Below, piece by piece: positions 13,823-21,983 of a stretch of 23,005 nucleotides of DNA. Source of the DNA: Anaerolineae bacterium. Its GTDB lineage: Bacteria > Chloroflexota > Anaerolineae > J102. How positions within the stretch are numbered: the stretch's first letter is position 1; each line of letters starts with the position of its first letter. The stretch lies in assembly GCA_026992375.1 (NCBI GenBank), contig JALXAF010000110.1, positions 1 to 23,005 of the forward strand, read 5' to 3'. Both the position numbers and the translations under genes were made by a program. The notes beneath the pieces were generated by a model that worked only from the letters and a program-made list of their open reading frames with translations, was not told where the DNA came from and did not search any database.

Positions 13823-14700
13823 CAGTATTGCACCTCCTGCCCCAGCAGCTTGAATTGCACTACGGCCACCGAGCCAACGATCAACAGCAGCACCACGCCC
13901 ATGGCCGACGCGTAACCAAAACGGAAAAAGGTGAAGGCTGTCTCATAGATGCGATATACGATCGTTTGCGTCGAATTGGCTGGCCCGCCTCTCGTCATCA
14001 AAAGAACAACGATGAAGACCTGGAACACATTGATGGTTTGCGTCACCAAAACAAAAAGCAGCGTTGGTTTCAGCAAGGGCAGCGTCACGTGCCAAAATTC
14101 CTGCCACGAATTGGCGCCATCAATCTTTGCAGCCTCATGGAGCGATTTCGGGATGCCAGCCAGGCCTGCAATGAAAAGAATGATAGGAACGCCCAACGTC
14201 CAACTGACCACCACAATCGCCAAAGAGAGAAGCGCCGTTTCAGTGCGTCCAAGCCATTCGACCCGGCCAATGCCCACCAAACTCAGCAAATAATTGAGCA
14301 ACCCATAGGTGGGATTGAAAATATAAAGCCAGACCATGGTGAGCACCACGCCCGACGCCACCACCGGCAGATAAAACGCCATGCGGAAGAACCCCTGAAC
14401 GCTTCCACGAAGAGGATAGACCATCAAAGCGATGAAAAGGGACAGGGTGATACTGACCGGCACCACGACCAAAACAAAGATGAATGTGTTTTTGACAGCG
14501 TATAAAAAGGCCTCGTCATGCGCCAGCTTGATGAAATTCCCAAAGCCAATAAAGGTTTGATCGGCAAGTCTGGCCTCATAGAAACTCAATCTCAGCCCAG
14601 CCAACAGCGGCCCCAGAATAAAGATGAAAAAGGGAATCAGCGCTGGCAGCAGAAAAACGTAGGCCCAACGCGCTTTCCACATTCGTTTGGCGAGAGTCAT
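13822..14700 (-). CDS. ABC transporter permease, MalF type
   Basis: A 292-residue permease, the partner of the MalG-type subunit. It has a short cytoplasmic N-terminus, a first span at about residues 13-33, and four or five more spans, with EAAKIDGA at 189-196 and LPLLKPT at 207-213. It belongs to CUT1 systems that import oligo- or monosaccharides and related glycosides or polyols. It lies 170 bp downstream of the binding-protein gene; the gap holds two hairpins that likely adjust the binding-protein to permease ratio. Confidence 0.94.
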   Translation of the reverse strand: MTLAKRMWKARWAYVFLLPALIPFFIFILGPLLAGLRLSFYEARLADQTFIGFGNFIKLAHDEAFLYAVKNTFIFVLVVVPVSITLSLFIALMVYPLRGSVQGFFRMAFYLPVVASGVVLTMVWLYIFNPTYGLLNYLLSLVGIGRVEWLGRTETALLSLAIVVVSWTLGVPIILFIAGLAGIPKSLHEAAKIDGANSWQEFWHVTLPLLKPTLLFVLVTQTINVFQVFIVVLLMTRGGPANSTQTIVYRIYETAFTFFRFGYASAMGVVLLLIVGSVAVVQFKLLGQEVQY

Positions 14701-14774
14701 GGCAGCTTACAGCTCCTGAGTCCGAAAAATAGTGCAAGATCATTCCATCAGGCTATAATAATTGTTCAGTCGTT

Positions 14775-14855
14775 AGATTGGGAGGGTGACTGTGGATGCC
14801 CCCTCCCAATCTTCGGATGTGACGGCCTGCGGGGAAGTAGCCGCTTCTCCGCAGG
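14775..14855 (-). promoter_or_regulatory. Two hairpins between binding-protein and permease genes
   Basis: AGATTGGGAGGG (14775-14786) is a perfect 12-bp complement of 14801-14812. CCTGCGGGGAAG (14826-14837) pairs with 14844-14855 at 11 of 12 positions. In the direction of transcription (minus) neither is followed by a real T-run. They resemble the retroregulatory hairpins found after periplasmic-binding-protein genes, which leave more stable upstream mRNA and pass only part of transcription to the permeases. Confidence 0.6.
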
Positions 14856-14870
14856 CACCTTTCTCAGCGG

Positions 14871-16286
14871 TTATTTGTTCTGCGAAAGAACTTCGTTGGC
14901 CGCCTTTTCATAGTCGGCCAGGGCTTGCTCGGGCGTCTTTTTGCCCAGGAAAGCCGCTTGCAGCTCCGGTTGCAGCAGGACGCGGACTTCGCCGTAGGTG
15001 GGGGAGCTCAATCCCATATCCTCGACGCCGTATTTGTCAATCCACTCAGCCACCTTGGTGAACTTCGGGTCGCCTTCGAAGGGGTTACCCACTGATTTGC
15101 GGGAGGGGAATTGATTGGCGTTGATGGCATATTGCTCTTCAAGCTCTGGCGAAGCCAGAAAACGGGCGAACTCGATGGCCCATTTTCGTTTAGCCGGGTC
15201 TTTCTGCTTGAAAACGACGACGCCGGTCGGGCCAGCCGCCAAACCAGCGGAGTTCACGCCATCAGCGTGCGGGAACGCAGCAATATACGGATCCCAATCC
15301 ACAGTTAGCTTGCCTTCCTTCTGCGCTCCTTCCACAACTGGCAATAATCCCAGACCGCCTCCGGTGATAGCAGACTGCCCCTGATACATCGCATTCAGCA
15401 AATCATTGTTGGAGATAGTGGTGACGCCGGGGATGATGTATCCCTTGTTGTACCACTCGACGAGCTTCGTCAGAGCGGCGACGCCTTCCGGGCTGTTGAG
15501 CGCAGTGTGGGTGTAATCGCCATTTTCGTACAATTTGGCGCCCATACCCCAGAAATAACCCAGGGTGTTGTAATCGCCCTGTTCGGACGAGACCTGCATA
15601 GCCAGGGGCCAGCGTTTATCGGGGATGGCCTGCGCAGCCAGCGCCTGCTCGAATTGATCGAAAGTCCAGGTTCCCGAGTCATCCGGCAGCAAATCCTCGG
15701 CACCGGCGTCTTTGGCAATGGTCGTGTTGCCGATCAGGTGCGTCACCCAGAAGAAGAGGGGTAGACCGTGCAGGTCGCCATTGATGGTGTAAAGATCGAC
15801 CAGGCTGGGCAGGTAGTCGTCGTATTCTTCTTTGGGAATGGCATCCTGCAAGGGTTCTAGCAATCCCTGGTTAGCATACGCGCTGGTGCGTCCCAGATAA
15901 TCTTTGAGCACATCAGGCGGGGACCCTGCGGCAATGGCGGCGGCAACCTTGGTGGAAAGTTCATTCCACTGCAATGTCTCCACTTCGACGGTAACGTTGG
16001 GATGAAGATCCATGAATTGCTGGGCCAGGATTTTTTCGTAATCGCCCACTTCCTGGGTCTGGTCTTCCATGCCCTTGACATACTGGAAACGAGGGTCTGC
16101 CCAATAAACGATGGTGACCTTCTCTTCCTCGGCTGCGGGAGCCTTGGTTGCTGTCGCCTCCGGCGCCTTGGTGGCAGCGGCCTCAGGCGCTTTGGTGGCG
16201 GCGGGGGCGGGAGTGGCCTGTGCACAACCTGCCAGGGCGACCACTGTCAGCACAAGCAACGCCACTAAAAGGATTCGGGTTTTCAT
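14871..16286 (-). CDS. Extracellular sugar-type solute-binding lipoprotein
   Basis: A 471-residue family 1 solute-binding protein. The signal peptide MKTRILLVALLVLTVVALAGC has lipobox LAGC with Cys21 as the lipidated residue. A linker follows with three ATKAPEA-type repeats (about 31-52), a style frequent in Chloroflexota lipoproteins. The mature part begins VTIVYWADPRF and holds DLHPNVTVEVETLQW, SPPDVLKDYLGRTSAYANQG and an ITGGGLGLLPVV lobe. The protein sits outside the membrane and delivers ligand to the two permeases. AAAGGAG precedes ATG 16286. The ligand is not readable, although numerous Trp/Tyr residues fit a carbohydrate. Confidence 0.94.
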   Translation of the reverse strand: MKTRILLVALLVLTVVALAGCAQATPAPAATKAPEAAATKAPEATATKAPAAEEEKVTIVYWADPRFQYVKGMEDQTQEVGDYEKILAQQFMDLHPNVTVEVETLQWNELSTKVAAAIAAGSPPDVLKDYLGRTSAYANQGLLEPLQDAIPKEEYDDYLPSLVDLYTINGDLHGLPLFFWVTHLIGNTTIAKDAGAEDLLPDDSGTWTFDQFEQALAAQAIPDKRWPLAMQVSSEQGDYNTLGYFWGMGAKLYENGDYTHTALNSPEGVAALTKLVEWYNKGYIIPGVTTISNNDLLNAMYQGQSAITGGGLGLLPVVEGAQKEGKLTVDWDPYIAAFPHADGVNSAGLAAGPTGVVVFKQKDPAKRKWAIEFARFLASPELEEQYAINANQFPSRKSVGNPFEGDPKFTKVAEWIDKYGVEDMGLSSPTYGEVRVLLQPELQAAFLGKKTPEQALADYEKAANEVLSQNK

Positions 16287-16421
16287 GACACTTCTCCTTT
16301 GGATAGAGTGAGATGAGGGGGTGAAACAAGAAGAACGCTATTCGTTATGTGTATGCACGCTTCCGGAATGCAGGCCATACCATCCACGCACAAAAGCCAC
16401 AATCAACGGCGCATATGCCCA

Positions 16422-17366
16422 TTACGTAGTTGTTTTCTCCATCCGCCCTCCGAAAACAGTGATGCGCCGACGCGATTCCTCCTCTAATTGCCACAATCCC
16501 ACATCCTCCACCCGTTTCAAAAACGCCTTGCGAGCGTCGCCATCGAGCGGCGGGATCGGGCGACGGGGAGCGCCGCTGGGATAACCCCACTCAGATAGAA
16601 TAGCCTTGACGCCGGCGATCATGGGCACGGTCAGCAACACATGGATCACCTTATTGGCCCGCTGCTGAATCGCCTGAGCCGTCTCCCAATCGCCCGCCCG
16701 CGCCGCCCTATAGATGCGGACGAATGTAGCGGGCATCACATTGTAGGTGCTGCCAATGGCGCCATGAGCGCCCATGCTCAAAGCCGCGATCAAGACTTCG
16801 TCAAAGCCAGACAGCACATTGACGCCTTGCGGCAGGGCCAGGATATTGGCCATATCATACAAATTGTAAGAAGAGTACTTGATGCCCGAGACCGTATCAA
16901 TCTCGAGCAGGCGTTTCATCAGCCTCGCATTGATATCTACGCATGTGGCGCTGGGTATTTGATAAACCCAAAGAGGCGTGTATGGGGCCGCTTCGGAGAT
17001 GAGACGATAATGTTCAAAGATCGCGTCATCTCCCACTCGAAAATACACGGGCGGCACCGCAGCGATAGCATCCACATGCAACGTTTCGGCGTGAGCAGCC
17101 AGCGCCTGCGCATCCTGGGTGGTCATAGCGCCGATATGGGCGATGATCTTCGCCCGGCCCGCGGCCTGCCCGACCACCTCTTCCAGAACCTTGCGACGCT
17201 CATCGGGGTGCAACAACAGCCCCTCGCCGCTGCCGCCGCACACAAAAAAACCATCCACTCCGCCAGTCAGGAGAAAGTCCACCAGTACGGGTAATGTTTT
17301 GTGATTGATCTCGGTGCCATCCCCGTTCATCGGCGTGATCAGGGCGGGTAAAATGCCGGTAATCAT
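16422..17366 (-). CDS. Dihydrodipicolinate-synthase-family lyase, N-acetylneuraminate-lyase-like
   Basis: A 314-residue class I aldolase of the DHDPS/NAL family. Catalytic residues are Tyr135 (VYQIPSATCVD) and Schiff-base Lys163 (SGIKYSSYNLYD). The carboxylate-binding loop CGGSGEG is at 43-49, where DHDPS usually has GTTGE and NAL GSTGE. The IKYSSYNLY stretch looks most like sialic-acid lyases, but the family also contains 2-keto-3-deoxy-gluconate and related sugar-acid aldolases and dehydratases. The probable reaction is cleavage of a 2-keto-3-deoxy-type acid to pyruvate and an aldehyde. It overlaps the regulator gene by four bases (ATGA, 17363-17366), a sign that regulator and enzyme are made together. 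Substrate uncertain. Confidence 0.88.
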   Translation of the reverse strand: MITGILPALITPMNGDGTEINHKTLPVLVDFLLTGGVDGFFVCGGSGEGLLLHPDERRKVLEEVVGQAAGRAKIIAHIGAMTTQDAQALAAHAETLHVDAIAAVPPVYFRVGDDAIFEHYRLISEAAPYTPLWVYQIPSATCVDINARLMKRLLEIDTVSGIKYSSYNLYDMANILALPQGVNVLSGFDEVLIAALSMGAHGAIGSTYNVMPATFVRIYRAARAGDWETAQAIQQRANKVIHVLLTVPMIAGVKAILSEWGYPSGAPRRPIPPLDGDARKAFLKRVEDVGLWQLEEESRRRITVFGGRMEKTTT

Positions 17367-18079
17367 GTGAACGTCACCTCTTTTTCTTGCTCTGCATACG
17401 CTGCTGGATAAAGATGCGTCGTCAATGCTTTTCGCACCGCTTCTACATCCCGCTGTTCCAAGCCCTCGATGATGCTTTGATGCTCGAATATGATGCGTTC
17501 GGGATTATGCGCCATGACCTTGGGATTTGATATCACCAATAAGCGGAACATCTCTTCGAGCAATGGCAATAAATCGATAATGATCTGATTTTTGGTGGCT
17601 TGAAAAAGCACCGTGTGGAAAGCCACGTCTTCTTTATTGGCGTTACGACCGTTTCGTAAATTGTCCGCCAGGGTTTGATTGATCCGCCTGAGTTCAGCGA
17701 TTTGCTCCGGCGTAATCCGTTCCACCATCAGGTTGGCGGAGCCGATCTCGATGGCGTTGCGGGCCTCGGACAACGTTTTTAGATCATTGTTCTCATAATT
17801 AAGTGATCCCTCAGCCACTAGCGATAGCTTCGAACGATCGAAGTCCGCCACAAAGATGCCCCGTCCCGGCTTTTTGATGATCAGCCCCTCCGCCATCAGG
17901 ATGCTGAGCGCCTCGCGTACAATATTGCGACTGACCGAGAGAATGCCGCTTAGTTCCCGCTCGCTGGGCAATTGATACCCAGGTTCGAGTTCCTCCAACA
18001 GGATGTAACGACGAATGGTGTCAGCCGCCTGGGTGGTCAAGGTGTCACGAGCCAGTGGTTTGAGTGAAATACTTCCCAT
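17363..18079 (-). CDS. GntR-family transcriptional regulator, FadR/FCD subfamily
   Basis: A 238-residue regulator. Residues about 13-78 form the winged helix: LPSERELSGILSVSRNIVRE with GLIIKKPGRGIFVADF as the wing. The C-terminal FCD domain has the metal-site pattern Asp151, His155 (EDVAFHTVLFQATKN), His200 (FEHQSI) and His222 (LTTHLYP), typical of members sensing carboxylates or sugar acids. The upstream region has a consensus promoter overlapped by operator site 2, so it should repress itself, and matching sites precede the other two operons. The effector may be a substrate or product of the DHDPS-family lyase encoded next. Confidence 0.94.
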   Translation of the reverse strand: MGSISLKPLARDTLTTQAADTIRRYILLEELEPGYQLPSERELSGILSVSRNIVREALSILMAEGLIIKKPGRGIFVADFDRSKLSLVAEGSLNYENNDLKTLSEARNAIEIGSANLMVERITPEQIAELRRINQTLADNLRNGRNANKEDVAFHTVLFQATKNQIIIDLLPLLEEMFRLLVISNPKVMAHNPERIIFEHQSIIEGLEQRDVEAVRKALTTHLYPAAYAEQEKEVTFT

Positions 18080-18131
18080 AGCCTTTCAATAAAAAGATGA
18101 GTGTTCGGAGAGAAAATAAAATTTATCTATC

Positions 18132-18158
18132 TGGTACTATTATAGTACCACTATACCA
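18132..18158 (-). promoter_or_regulatory. GntR-type operator, site 2 (autoregulatory)
   Basis: The plus strand holds the 19-bp perfect palindrome TGGTACTAT-T-ATAGTACCA (18132-18150) followed by CTATACCA. On the minus strand it aligns with sites 1 and 3 over 27 positions. It covers the -10 of P2. Confidence 0.87.
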
Positions 18159-18178
18159 CAGCGATAACTGCTTGTCAA
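18150..18178 (-). promoter_or_regulatory. Promoter P2 of the gntR-transport operon
   Basis: Minus strand -35 TTGACA at 18178-18173, 17-bp spacer, -10 TATAGT at 18155-18150. Same layout as P1. It lies in the 207-bp gap between the M24 gene stop and the regulator start; a small CATGAA/TTCATG hairpin near 18263-18278 may end unit 3 transcripts inefficiently. Confidence 0.85.
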
Positions 18179-18286
18179 GACCTTTTTCCACACTTCACGC
18201 CAAATTAGGGGTGCGGTACATGCGGCACCGATGTTTGTACGGGGCGAAAAGCGGATTTCACGCATGAATGCCTTCATGGTTGGCAA

Positions 18287-19429
18287 TTAAAGGGATGGAA
18301 GGTAGCGTTTCTCATGCGAGGTGAGGCTCGTCGCGCCATCTGTGGTCACCAGGAGAGCGTCTTCCAGCCGAACGCCAAACTCGCCCGGCAGATAGATGCC
18401 CGGCTCCAGCATGATGACCATGCCCGGTTCCAAGGCTTGCTCGTTGTAGGGCGTGATGCGCGGCGCTTCGTGTCCGCTGACGCCCACGCCATGCCCGGTG
18501 TGATGCGGATAGTCGGGGTATCCGGTGCTGATGATCATTTCGCGGGTCGCGCGGTCGATGTCACAAGCTCGCACGCCAGGCCGCACCATGGCAATGGCCG
18601 CGTCCAACGCATCCAGGACTGTCTGATGCGCTCGCTGCTGGGCGGGCGTGGGCGACGTCGCGTAATAGGTGGCGCAACTGTCGCTCCAGTAGCCCAAATC
18701 CACCGTGCTCAGATCGATAATGATGGCGTCATGCTCTTCCAGAATGCGATCCTCAGGCCAGCCGCCGATATTGGTCTGGCGAGAGCCGACCACGCAATCA
18801 TTCCCCAACGGCACGCGATGGCCCGCGGCCCGCTCCACGGCGCTGTGTATTTCTGTCCAGATATCGATCTCGCGCTGTCCCGGTTGCACAGCTCTCCGCG
18901 CGGCCGCATGCCCGATGTCGGTCAGCGCAAAATTGGCCCGCAGCTTAGTCAACTCCTCGGGCGTTTTGACCATGCGCAGGACGCCGAGCCAACCATCGAT
19001 GGCCTGCATCGCCTCCCACCCCGCCTGTCGGAGCATGATCCCCAGCGCCAGGGGCAGGCTGTTCAGCTCGACGCCGAGCGGGCCGGAGCCCGTAGGGCGA
19101 CCAGTCACGTTCTGCAAGGCGGCGCGCAGACCGGCAGGCCCGTCAATCGGCCCCTGGTAGGTGTATCCGGGATACGTGACGATCTCGCAATCGGGCTCAT
19201 CGGCCAGCCCGCCCGACACATCAATCATTCCTTCCATCAGAATGAGCGTAAAATGACCGTCTTCGCACCAAACAAGCGGCGGCCCGCCAGCGAAGAGGTT
19301 TGGGCCCAACTGGATGCCCGGGGCGAAGCCTGTCAGCCAGGTGATGGAATGCGGATGGGCGAAGAGCGCCCGGTTGACGCCTCGCGAGCGCAAAAGGTCC
19401 CGGGTGCGTTGACGTTGTTCGCTGTGCAT
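18287..19429 (-). CDS. M24-family metallohydrolase (Xaa-Pro peptidase/creatinase-like)
   Basis: A 380-residue pita-bread-fold protein: creatinase-like N-terminal domain (about 1-145) then M24 catalytic domain. All five dinuclear metal ligands are present: Asp239 (IIIDLSTVD), Asp250 (YWSDSCATYY), His313 (HHTGHGVG), Glu342 (MLEPGIY) and Glu356 (VRLEDA). The family includes X-Pro peptidases, creatinase, ectoine hydrolase and DMSP lyase, so the reaction could be hydrolysis of an amide or cyclic amidine rather than a peptide. Its place after an aminotransferase and aldolase gene argues for a small-molecule catabolic role. It starts 4 bp after the aldolase stop. Cytoplasmic. Confidence 0.9.
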   Translation of the reverse strand: MHSEQRQRTRDLLRSRGVNRALFAHPHSITWLTGFAPGIQLGPNLFAGGPPLVWCEDGHFTLILMEGMIDVSGGLADEPDCEIVTYPGYTYQGPIDGPAGLRAALQNVTGRPTGSGPLGVELNSLPLALGIMLRQAGWEAMQAIDGWLGVLRMVKTPEELTKLRANFALTDIGHAAARRAVQPGQREIDIWTEIHSAVERAAGHRVPLGNDCVVGSRQTNIGGWPEDRILEEHDAIIIDLSTVDLGYWSDSCATYYATSPTPAQQRAHQTVLDALDAAIAMVRPGVRACDIDRATREMIISTGYPDYPHHTGHGVGVSGHEAPRITPYNEQALEPGMVIMLEPGIYLPGEFGVRLEDALLVTTDGATSLTSHEKRYLPSL

Positions 19430-19433
19430 CGTC

Positions 19434-20213
19434 TCACCTGCTCAGGATATCTTCGAAATCGTTTCGCAATTTTTTGAAACCGTCGCGAAGCAGGGTGATA
19501 GCAGAGCCAGAAGCCAGAAAACGGGCGCCCATCTCATAATAGGCTGCGCCCTGCTCCGGATCGCTCACCGGAATGCCCCACCACTTGCCATGTTTTGCCG
19601 CGGCATTGGCCACTTGGTTGATGGCGTCTCGCATGAGTTGGTGATCGAATTGCAGTGGCGCGCCCAGGCTCTGGCTCAAATCGGCCGGCCCCACGAATAG
19701 AATATCGATGCCTTCCACTGCGGCGATGTCATCGACATTCCTGACTGCCTCTGCATCCTCGATCTGTACAGCGATAAATGTTTCCCGATTGGCGTGAGCC
19801 ATGTATTCGGCCATAGGAGCCAGCCCATAATCCGCGGCCGGTTCGATGCCATCCATGCCTCTCATGCCCATAGGCGCAAATCGAGAAAAACGCACGATAT
19901 CCCGGGCCTCTTCGCCATTCAGGCAATGGGGAACCATGATGCCGGTCGCGCCCGCCTCGAATGCCCGCGAGTAGGACCAGTAGGCGCCTTTGCGAATGCG
20001 AACCATACCGTCAATCCCGGTGGCCCGGCAAGCCAGGGCGAGATTGAATATCTGTTCATAGCTGTAATTCTGATGCTCCATGTCGAGCCAGACGGCGTCG
20101 AAATCGAGCAGACCAATCATCTCCACAATGCCCGTTGATGGATAACTCGTGTTACTTGTCATCAAGGTGACTTTCCCGTTACGCAATTTTTGAAGCACGC
20201 GACTTTTGTGCAT
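19434..20213 (-). CDS. HpcH/HpaI-family class II aldolase
   Basis: A 259-residue protein starting MHKSRVLQKLRNGKVTLMTS. Conserved residues: His47 (LDMEHQNY, catalytic base), Arg72 (MVRIRKG, binds pyruvate carboxylate), metal ligands Glu152 (VQIEDAEA) and Asp178 (VGPADLSQSLG). Members cleave 4-hydroxy-2-oxo acids, such as 2-keto-3-deoxy-rhamnonate, 4-hydroxy-2-oxoheptanedioate or 5-keto-4-deoxyglucarate, to pyruvate (or a homologue) and an aldehyde, with a divalent metal. An in-frame upstream ATG at 20258 gives 15 more residues; I prefer 20213 because family members begin near this RVLQKLRNG segment and GAGG lies before it. Middle gene of unit 3. Confidence 0.9.
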   Translation of the reverse strand: MHKSRVLQKLRNGKVTLMTSNTSYPSTGIVEMIGLLDFDAVWLDMEHQNYSYEQIFNLALACRATGIDGMVRIRKGAYWSYSRAFEAGATGIMVPHCLNGEEARDIVRFSRFAPMGMRGMDGIEPAADYGLAPMAEYMAHANRETFIAVQIEDAEAVRNVDDIAAVEGIDILFVGPADLSQSLGAPLQFDHQLMRDAINQVANAAAKHGKWWGIPVSDPEQGAAYYEMGARFLASGSAITLLRDGFKKLRNDFEDILSR

Positions 20214-20270
20214 AATGCCTCGATGGGTTTGAGCGAGGGTGAAAGAAAGATCATTCAATTGCCTACCAGA

Positions 20271-21628
20271 TCAGCGAACCAATCGCCGGAAAGGCTCTCG
20301 TTTTGGATCGACGACCAGCAGATCGTCGAGACGCCCGGTTTCCAGCCCTGCGCGAATGACCTGAAACGCCTCGTAAGCCGCCTGAGCCGTCTCTTCGATA
20401 TCCTGCGGGGTGTGGACGAGAGTGGTGCGGATGGAGGGCAGCATGTGAATATGGCGACGGGCCATCTCCTGCACGAAAAGGGTGTTCACCTTGCGCCGCT
20501 GCGACTCGTCTGCAAGTTCGATGCGGACATAAGGGTTGACATGCAGGCCCAGGCAAGCGCCGGGCAGACCCGCCGCCGCAAACGCCTGATTCAAGGCGGT
20601 GCGCAAGGCCTCGCCGATCTCCGCGAAACGGGTCTCGGAATCACGGCGTTTCAACTCCCGGATGGTGGTCAATGACGCGACCAGCCCCAGGTTGTCGCTC
20701 CAATAGGAGCTGGAAATGAACATCCGCGCGGCGGGGGACATCACCTCGCGGGATCCCACCACTGCGCCCATGGGATAGCCGTTGGACATGGCCTTCGCCA
20801 CGACCGTCATATCGGGCGTGACGCCCACCGCCTCCTGAACGCCGCCCACCGCCAGTCGCCAGCCGCTGGAAACCTCGTCGAATATCAAAATGACATCGAA
20901 CTCATCGGCCAGGGAGCGAACGCCTTGCAGATAACCGGGCGGCGGCATCTCGGAACGAGCGGGCTCCATCATGATCGCGGCCACCTCGCCCCGATTTTCC
21001 TCCAGCAATCGCCTGAGCATGGCCAGATCTCCGTAGGAAAAGGGGATGACGGTGCCATCCAGGACATTTGGCACGCCGATGGGTTCGATGCCCGCGAAGG
21101 GAAATTCTCCGCTGTTGGGATCGGCTCCGTAATTGGCGGCTTGATACCAATCGTGCCAGCCATGATAGCCGCAGATCAGCACTTTATCGCGGCGCTGGTT
21201 CCACGGGCAATGCGGATCGCCATGGCGCAGGCCTCGCCGCCTCCCTTGGTGTAGCGCACCATCTCGGCGCTGGGGATAGTGTCGATAAGCTTCTCGGCCA
21301 GCTCGATCTCCACCGGGCTGCTCAGCGTAAAGATGCTGCCTGCATCGATTTGGGCCTTGACAGCGCTATCCACCACCTCATCGGCATGGCCCAAGATAAT
21401 CGCGCCCACCGCGTTCACCCAATCGATAAACTCATTCCCATCCACATCCACAAACCGCGATCCCTTGGCCCGTTGGGCGTAGATAGGACTCACGCCTCGG
21501 GCGAATTGATCGGCGCGGCGACTGATCAATTGCGTCCACCCTGGTATGAGCTGCCCGGCCCGGTCATACAGCGCCAACGATTTGCTTACGTCTGGAAAAT
21601 CGGGCGCTATTTCAGATGAATGTATCAT
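20271..21628 (-). pseudogene. Class III aminotransferase (glutamate-1-semialdehyde aminomutase-like), frameshifted
   Basis: The N-terminal half, from ATG 21628 (MIHSSEIAPDFPDVSKSL), carries GGGEACAMAIRIAR and then drifts out of frame to a stop at 21176. The C-terminal half resumes in another frame as WNQRRDKVLICGYHGWHDWY and runs to 20271. Joining them at about 21203/21204 restores the family spacing if one base is missing after CG. Everything else is intact: FDEVSSGWR (PLP Asp), VVAKAMSNGYPMG (PLP Lys) and about 452 residues, normal for PLP class III enzymes. So it is either a very recent pseudogene or an assembly error. It would move an amino group between a sugar- or acid-type substrate and an amino donor/acceptor. 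First gene of unit 3. Confidence 0.85.
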
Positions 21629-21682
21629 TTTTTCACCCGCCTTGGTGAGTGTCAGCGAGAGAAAGTGTATGGCAAAACGATC

Positions 21683-21709
21683 TGGTATAGTTATAGTACC
21701 ACAATACCG
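21683..21709 (-). promoter_or_regulatory. GntR-type operator, site 3
   Basis: Minus strand begins CGGTATTGTGGTACTATAAC and continues TATACCA. It differs from site 1 at only four of 27 positions. It lies 55-81 bp upstream of the aminotransferase ATG and covers the predicted -10 of P3. Confidence 0.85.
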
Positions 21710-21721
21710 CAGTAATGTCAA
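21693..21721 (-). promoter_or_regulatory. Promoter P3 of the aminotransferase-aldolase-M24 operon
   Basis: Minus strand -35 TTGACA at 21721-21716, 17-bp spacer, -10 TACTAT at 21698-21693. Unlike P1 and P2 the -10 falls in the middle half site of the operator, not in the first. Confidence 0.8.
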
Positions 21722-21983
21722 CACCGGCAGAGCGCCACGCCATCCCTGATGATCGTTGGAGGAACGGCTGATGCTTGCAGATTGTAGAAGAGGTTGTAGT
21801 TCAATCGATCAAGGCTCGATTCACGCTCAGTGGAGGTCTAGCACCTTTTCCGTTCCTCAATTTGGAGTTACAAAGGTCTTTCCCGCAAAAACAACGAACC
21901 ATGCGATGATTGGATGAAAGTTGACGATAAAGCAAACGTAGACGACACATAAAATGTCTTCAATTAGAAAGTACCTGTCGTAC

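Noticed and set aside
16287..16421. A fourth GntR operator in front of the binding-protein gene
   Set aside because: TGGTAT-like pieces occur but no second half site at the right spacing; expression from P2 is sufficient to explain this gene.
18314..19477. Open frame of 387 codons on the plus strand opposite the M24 gene
   Set aside because: The minus strand encodes a complete M24 enzyme with all five ligands; the plus frame is an antisense shadow rich in Arg and His.
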